DNA from: Bacteroidales bacterium
GTDB lineage: Bacteria; Bacteroidota; Bacteroidia; Bacteroidales; F082
NCBI GenBank assembly: GCA_029983675.1
Contig: JASBYY010000005.1
Location: forward strand, 1-64,000
Direction: 5' to 3'
Length of the DNA: 64,000 nt
A program made the position numbers and the translations under genes. The notes beneath the pieces were generated by a model. It was not told where the DNA came from, made no database searches, and worked only from the letters and a program-made list of their open reading frames with translations. Every line of letters begins with the position of its first letter. Positions within the stretch are counted from its first letter, which is position 1. Of this stretch, positions 60,154 to 64,000 are shown one piece after another.

Positions 60154-60831
60154 CTACTGTATTTCTGTCTGTTTTTCGAAATATTCGAGCGAATCGACAA
60201 GATGACCATGATCGTAATAAAGTGTCTGAACGACCTTGCCGTCAGGACCGTATCGGGTTTCCTTGCCTTGTTTCACATTGTTTTCGTACGAAACCGTCAT
60301 ACACTTGTACCCCGATTCGTCATACCCCGTTTGTGTTCCTTTCCCCATTACATAATTGGCTGTCGATGAAAGATTGCCACTCTCATAGAAAACCATCCAC
60401 GAACCGTCCAACATGCCATCGGCATACTGACCCTCCATGAATACTTGCCCGTTTTCATACCATTTTTTGACTTCTCCGTTCAATTCGCCATGAGTGTAGT
60501 GTTCTTCTGAAACGAGAACACCTTTTGCTGAATATGAACGCCTCAGGCTGTCACGCACCCCACTTTTGTACCAGCATTCCTCCGAAACGATTCCGTCCTC
60601 ATGCCATCGCGTCAGCTTGCCTTCCAGCTTGTTATCAACATAATTGGCTTGCACTTGCAGATTGCCATTTTGAAAATACCATTTACTGACACCATTCAAC
60701 AACTCGCCTTCATAACGAAGTTCAGATTTAATGGCGCCGTCGTCCCATCTCTCCCTCTTTATGCCATCATTGCAGGCAGTAAAACCGACGGCAAGCAACA
60801 GTATGGCAAGACCAGCGATTTTCATATTCAT
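60154..60831 (-). CDS. MORN-repeat (YwqK-type) lipoprotein
   Basis: 225 aa with a lipoprotein signal ending VGFTAC. The mature part is a run of MORN_2-type repeats of about 22 residues: SKWYFQNGNL, TRWHEDGIV, KKWYENGQV, MVFYESGNL, ETRYGPDGKV. Database names such as YwqK antitoxin are not meaningful here. It overlaps the LysM gene stop by 4 nt (ATGA) and precedes ecsC by 6 nt, so the three are one unit. Probably an outer-membrane or surface lipoprotein. Confidence 0.87.
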   Translation of the reverse strand: MNMKIAGLAILLLAVGFTACNDGIKRERWDDGAIKSELRYEGELLNGVSKWYFQNGNLQVQANYVDNKLEGKLTRWHEDGIVSEECWYKSGVRDSLRRSYSAKGVLVSEEHYTHGELNGEVKKWYENGQVFMEGQYADGMLDGSWMVFYESGNLSSTANYVMGKGTQTGYDESGYKCMTVSYENNVKQGKETRYGPDGKVVQTLYYDHGHLVDSLEYFEKQTEIQ

Positions 60832-63098
60832 TCGTTAATATAGTTATTTGAATCTATGGGACTTAACTTGATCAGTTTGTTATTATACTGATAAATATTC
60901 CAGAAATAATTCTCCAATCCATCGCCAGCCGCGGGCCTCGAAAAATAATAGTTAGTATGTAACAAAGGCAGATGATAATACGGCAGACAGTCTCCGAAAT
61001 TGCTGCCATAACGCATCAAAGCGGTCAGGAAATACATCCCGACATCGTAGCCTTCGTATGCAAAATCCTTGGGATCACAACCATATCTTTCCCTGAATTT
61101 GGTCACAAAATGACGGACAGGTTTACTATCGAAATCGACAAAGCTATGGTCAAAATAGATGGCATTCAACGACATGAGATTGTCAACAATCAAATTATCG
61201 AACTTCGACCAATCGGGCAAACCAATCAAAGTGACAGGATGTTTGCTTCCTTCCTTATGGATTTTGTTTAATGCTTGTGTAGCAAAAACCAAATTGTCGC
61301 CATAAACCACCACCACATTGTCGCGAACACCAGTCAGCTGATTTTGAAAAGCGTTCAAGTTGGCATCGGAAAAGACGTAGCGTTCGACATGGTTTTTAAT
61401 AAAAACGGTATCGTTCGGACGCAACTTCAAATCACTTGTGGCATAAACCTGTCCCTCCACCTCCACGGTAGGCAGCAAACGTTTTCCCATCTCGCGACGA
61501 CGACTCTCCTGCTCCACATAATTCAAAAAGTCGGTGTTCGACACTCCCACTTCCGTATTAATAGATAGGTTCAGAATGTGCTCTAACTCGTCGATTTTTG
61601 CAGAACTGACAGCATCGTGACTGAAAATAGTCACCTTTGCATCGGGATATTGGCGACGGATAAGGTTGCCCAATTGCGCCATTTGCGCCGCATGGTTCGG
61701 GCGCAGTTTCACCACATTGGGGCTGTCTTTGATAACATTTTCACGCTCCGATAATGGATTGACCACAATAATGTTATTCGATTTGGCATACTCCTCTACA
61801 ACCGAGAACGATTTGCTGAAGAAAGGGCCTACGATGAGATCCAAATTTTTCTGACGCAGCTTGTCAACAGCCGAGTGGGCCTTGCTCACATTCTCATCCA
61901 CATCAATTACAGTAAGGTCGAGACGCAGCCCTGCATAACGGGTTAGGGAATCAACGGCCATCATGAAACCTTCGTAATACTGCAAAAACGAGAAGGGACG
62001 TGCTTTGCGCGAGCGCTCGGCGTCATCTTTTGAAACGGCAATATTGTCCACTTCTTCAAGATACAATGGTATCAGAAAAGCAACGTGCATAAGCCGTCCG
62101 GCGTTTTCAGCATCGGCGACACACTCTGGAGTACGTTCTTCGGGAATGACTGGCTGTTCCTTAGCAGGAGCATCTGGCGCCACCACCGGCGATTGTGGCA
62201 AATCGGAAAGCTCTACAGGTGTTATCGGGATCAATACATTTTGACCGGCAAACACATGGGAACCCACAAAAGGATTTAAGGGACGAAAGACTTCTTCCTC
62301 CACTTTCCATAAACGAAGCAATGATTTGGTACGCTGGCCGCGCTCTACTTCATGTACTATGTAGTTCTCTTTATTGGCAATGTTAGGAACCGTAATCTGC
62401 GTTCCGGCACGAGGCGCATTGTCCAATCCCGGATTGACAGCCTTGAAATCCTTCAAATCTATGCCGAAACGTTTGGCGATATCAAAAAGCGTCTCACCTT
62501 GTTTAACTATGTAAACACCGCCCGGAACCTGTGCTTCGGCAATATGGCCGGTGTCGTCGTCTGTATGTGTTGTGGTTATTTCAGGCATTTGAGGCACAAC
62601 GACCGGTTTTTCGGACGGTGTGGGCGACACGGCGGTCTTTGACGGAATAACGAGGACCTGCCCTTCACGCAAACCGTCTTCAATGCCCGGATTCATCGCA
62701 ACAAGTTCCTTTTCGGTGACGCCATACTGATGCGATATGCCGTATATCGTTTCTCCCTTGAGCACATGATGACGCTTGTTGTTATCGGATGCAGCCGGCG
62801 TTACATTTTCAGAGTCGGGCTTAGGTGCTTCGTTGACAACGGGAATACCGATCACCATTCCGGTTTTAAGACCGTTCATTATTTCAGGATTAATAGCGCC
62901 GATCTGCTTTTCGGAAACGTTATACAATTTGGAAAGACCATACAAAGTTTCACCCTGCTTGACATGATGCAGGTAATAATCCTTGCCGCCGATACGCGTG
63001 ATTTCCTTTGAACGTTCCATCATTACCTGTGCCTGTGCAAATACGGGAAGGAAAAGCAGCAGTAGCAATGATAAAACGATGACTGTCCTATTCTTCAT
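60828..63098 (-). CDS. LysM-repeat protein with periplasmic substrate-binding-like domain
   Basis: 756 aa with a signal peptide ending VFAQA. Three clear LysM domains (YYLHHVKQGETLYGLSKLY; HHVLKGETIYGISHQYGV; YIVKQGETLFDIAKRFGI) and a degenerate fourth (YIVHEVERGQRTKSLLRLW) precede a C-terminal periplasmic-binding-protein-like domain from about 340 (HVAFLIPLYLEEVDNIAVS ... LDLIVGPFFSKSF ... VKLRPNHAAQMAQLGNLI). The LysM part should bind peptidoglycan and the second part resembles LpoA-like or branched-chain amino acid binding folds. A role in activating cell-wall synthesis is plausible but unproven. Confidence 0.9.
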   Translation of the reverse strand: MKNRTVIVLSLLLLLFLPVFAQAQVMMERSKEITRIGGKDYYLHHVKQGETLYGLSKLYNVSEKQIGAINPEIMNGLKTGMVIGIPVVNEAPKPDSENVTPAASDNNKRHHVLKGETIYGISHQYGVTEKELVAMNPGIEDGLREGQVLVIPSKTAVSPTPSEKPVVVPQMPEITTTHTDDDTGHIAEAQVPGGVYIVKQGETLFDIAKRFGIDLKDFKAVNPGLDNAPRAGTQITVPNIANKENYIVHEVERGQRTKSLLRLWKVEEEVFRPLNPFVGSHVFAGQNVLIPITPVELSDLPQSPVVAPDAPAKEQPVIPEERTPECVADAENAGRLMHVAFLIPLYLEEVDNIAVSKDDAERSRKARPFSFLQYYEGFMMAVDSLTRYAGLRLDLTVIDVDENVSKAHSAVDKLRQKNLDLIVGPFFSKSFSVVEEYAKSNNIIVVNPLSERENVIKDSPNVVKLRPNHAAQMAQLGNLIRRQYPDAKVTIFSHDAVSSAKIDELEHILNLSINTEVGVSNTDFLNYVEQESRRREMGKRLLPTVEVEGQVYATSDLKLRPNDTVFIKNHVERYVFSDANLNAFQNQLTGVRDNVVVVYGDNLVFATQALNKIHKEGSKHPVTLIGLPDWSKFDNLIVDNLMSLNAIYFDHSFVDFDSKPVRHFVTKFRERYGCDPKDFAYEGYDVGMYFLTALMRYGSNFGDCLPYYHLPLLHTNYYFSRPAAGDGLENYFWNIYQYNNKLIKLSPIDSNNYINE

Positions 63099-63152
63099 GC
63101 GTTATGATTTTCAATGAGTTCTGGTTTAGCAGCAATACCGCCAATAATGTTG

Positions 63153-63160
63153 CAAAAATA
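63153..63160 (-). promoter_or_regulatory. -7 box of the LysM-MORN-ecsC operon
   Basis: Minus strand TATTTTTG; start near 63146, leader about 48 nt. No -33 consensus. Confidence 0.5.
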
Positions 63161-63227
63161 ATAATATTTCACCACCAAATTCCGGTAGTTGAAAAATGCA
63201 CATTAAGTTGTTTCCGTACATTCCTGT

Positions 63228-63272
63228 AAAAAAACAACACGTAGCAATCCTGATACGGTTTACCACGTGTTG
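63228..63272 (-). terminator. Terminator after guaA
   Basis: CAACACGT (63235-63242) pairs with ACGTGTTG (63265-63272); minus-strand T-run at 63234-63228. Confidence 0.8.
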
Positions 63273-63307
63273 TCATTACGGATAAAGGTTGGGCTACATA
63301 TCAAAGC

Positions 63308-64000
63308 TCATTCCCATTCGATTGTCGCCGGCGGCTTCGAGGAAATATCGTAGCAAACGCGATTGACACCTTTCACCTTATTGATAATGTCGTTTGACAC
63401 TTTGGCAAGAAATTCATACGGCAAGTGCACCCAGTCGGCTGTCATTCCATCCGTGGAGATGACGGCACGCAGGGCGATGGTGTATTCATAGCTGCGTTCA
63501 TCTCCCATCACGCCGACCGACTTAACGGGAAGCAGCATGGTGCCGGCCTGCCAAATACTATCATACAGGTTATCGGCCATCTCATTCGGATAGGAAGCGC
63601 TGGGTAAATCGCATGGCCAGTTGCGCAGTCCTTTGATGAAGATGTCGTCAGCATCACGCAAAATGCGCAGTTTCTCTTCGGACACCTCGCCCAATATCCT
63701 GATGCCGAGGCTGGGCCCCGGAAAAGGATGGCGACCGATAAGCTCACGCTTAATGCCCAAAGCCCGCCCCACGCGGCGCACCTCATCCTTGAACAAAGCC
63801 CGGAGCGGCTCCACTATTTTCAGATTCATCTTTTCAGGCAATCCACCGACATTATGGTGCGATTTGATTTTCGAGCTGGGGCCATTCACGCTGACACTCT
63901 CTATGACGTCGGGATATATGGTGCCCTGTGCGAGCCAACGCGCACCCGAAATCTTTTGCGCCTCGGTATCAAACACTTCGATGAAAGTATTTCCAATGGC
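63308..64000 (-). CDS. guaA: GMP synthase (glutamine-hydrolysing), C-terminal part; 5' end cut off by window
   Basis: 231 residues of the C-terminal part of GuaA, open to the right edge (reads [20 protein letters not shown] at the edge). It includes the end of the ATP pyrophosphatase domain ([25 protein letters not shown]) and the complete dimerisation domain ending [20 protein letters not shown], the canonical GuaA C-terminus. It aminates XMP to GMP. The glutaminase domain and ATP P-loop lie outside the window. Confidence 0.96.
   Translation of the reverse strand, partial: AIGNTFIEVFDTEAQKISGARWLAQGTIYPDVIESVSVNGPSSKIKSHHNVGGLPEKMNLKIVEPLRALFKDEVRRVGRALGIKRELIGRHPFPGPSLGIRILGEVSEEKLRILRDADDIFIKGLRNWPCDLPSASYPNEMADNLYDSIWQAGTMLLPVKSVGVMGDERSYEYTIALRAVISTDGMTADWVHLPYEFLAKVSNDIINKVKGVNRVCYDISSKPPATIEWE

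Overview
The window looks like a chromosomal segment of a strictly anaerobic, amino-acid-fermenting member of the Bacteroidales (Bacteroidota). Evidence: the family-level character of nearly every protein (Oar-type TonB-dependent receptor, DUF349 repeat protein, RelA with a decayed hydrolase domain, GH2 beta-galactosidase with C-terminal accessory domains, Bacteroidota-type lipoproteins), and many copies of the Bacteroidota sigma-ABfr promoter (TTTG, about 19-21 nt, TAnnTTTG) at plausible distances before genes on both strands. Shine-Dalgarno motifs are mostly absent, as expected. The genus cannot be fixed from the sequence alone.

Left part (1-13.1 kb, all minus strand): a lysine-to-butyrate fermentation locus in two transcription units. 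The first starts at a consensus promoter near 13.1 kb and runs atoD-kal-kce-kdd-kamA-kamB-kamC-kamD-kamE to a terminator at 3.73 kb. The second starts at a consensus promoter near 3.5 kb and runs atoA-crt-hbd-bcd off the left edge. KamA makes beta-lysine, KamDE moves the terminal amino group, Kdd oxidises the product, Kce cleaves it with acetyl-CoA into acetoacetate and 3-aminobutyryl-CoA, Kal deaminates this to crotonyl-CoA, Bcd reduces it, and the AtoD/AtoA CoA-transferase releases butyrate while activating acetoacetate. Hbd and Crt can return acetoacetyl-CoA to crotonyl-CoA. KamB/KamC look like the accessory ATPases proposed to keep KamDE active. The two CoA-transferase subunits sit in different units about 9 kb apart.

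13.2-29.4 kb: an ECF sigma factor with a small downstream ORF, UvrA, a Pro-tRNA-editing protein, arginine deiminase, a large imperfect inverted repeat, a TerB-like protein, a thioesterase/GH2 beta-galactosidase pair, a short membrane protein translationally coupled to ligA, a MalY-type aminotransferase, tRNA-Tyr and an RRM protein. 29.6-34 kb is more accessory: tRNA-Arg(TCT), a YafQ-like toxin-antitoxin pair, a frameshifted surface lipoprotein, a short LpxD and EF-P. 34-55 kb is mostly housekeeping and envelope: an Oar-like receptor, AroC, DUF349 protein, RelA, ClpS, TrmN6, RimM, an ArsP_2-type transporter, universal stress protein, Nudix hydrolase, GdhA, RarA, a C69 dipeptidase, and a GroES-like/FecCD/ABC-ATPase operon. 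55-64 kb holds tRNA-Arg(ACG), tRNA-Glu(CTC), a gene-poor repeat-bearing stretch, two lipoproteins, an outer-membrane barrel protein, a small secreted protein, a LysM-MORN-EcsC operon and the 3' end of guaA.

Lysine fermentation, glutamate dehydrogenase, arginine deiminase and an exported dipeptidase point to peptides and amino acids as a major carbon and energy source, while the GH2 enzyme shows some glycan use. The least ordinary items are the split CoA-transferase, the hairpin families (GATGCGA palindromes; GAGGCTGTGTC terminator repeats; CTTGA-loop palindromes), the 19.2 kb inverted repeat, a cluster of DnaA-box-like sequences at 58.6 kb, and the GroES-like gene operonic with a metal/cobalamin-type transporter. 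No IS element, prophage or CRISPR array was seen.
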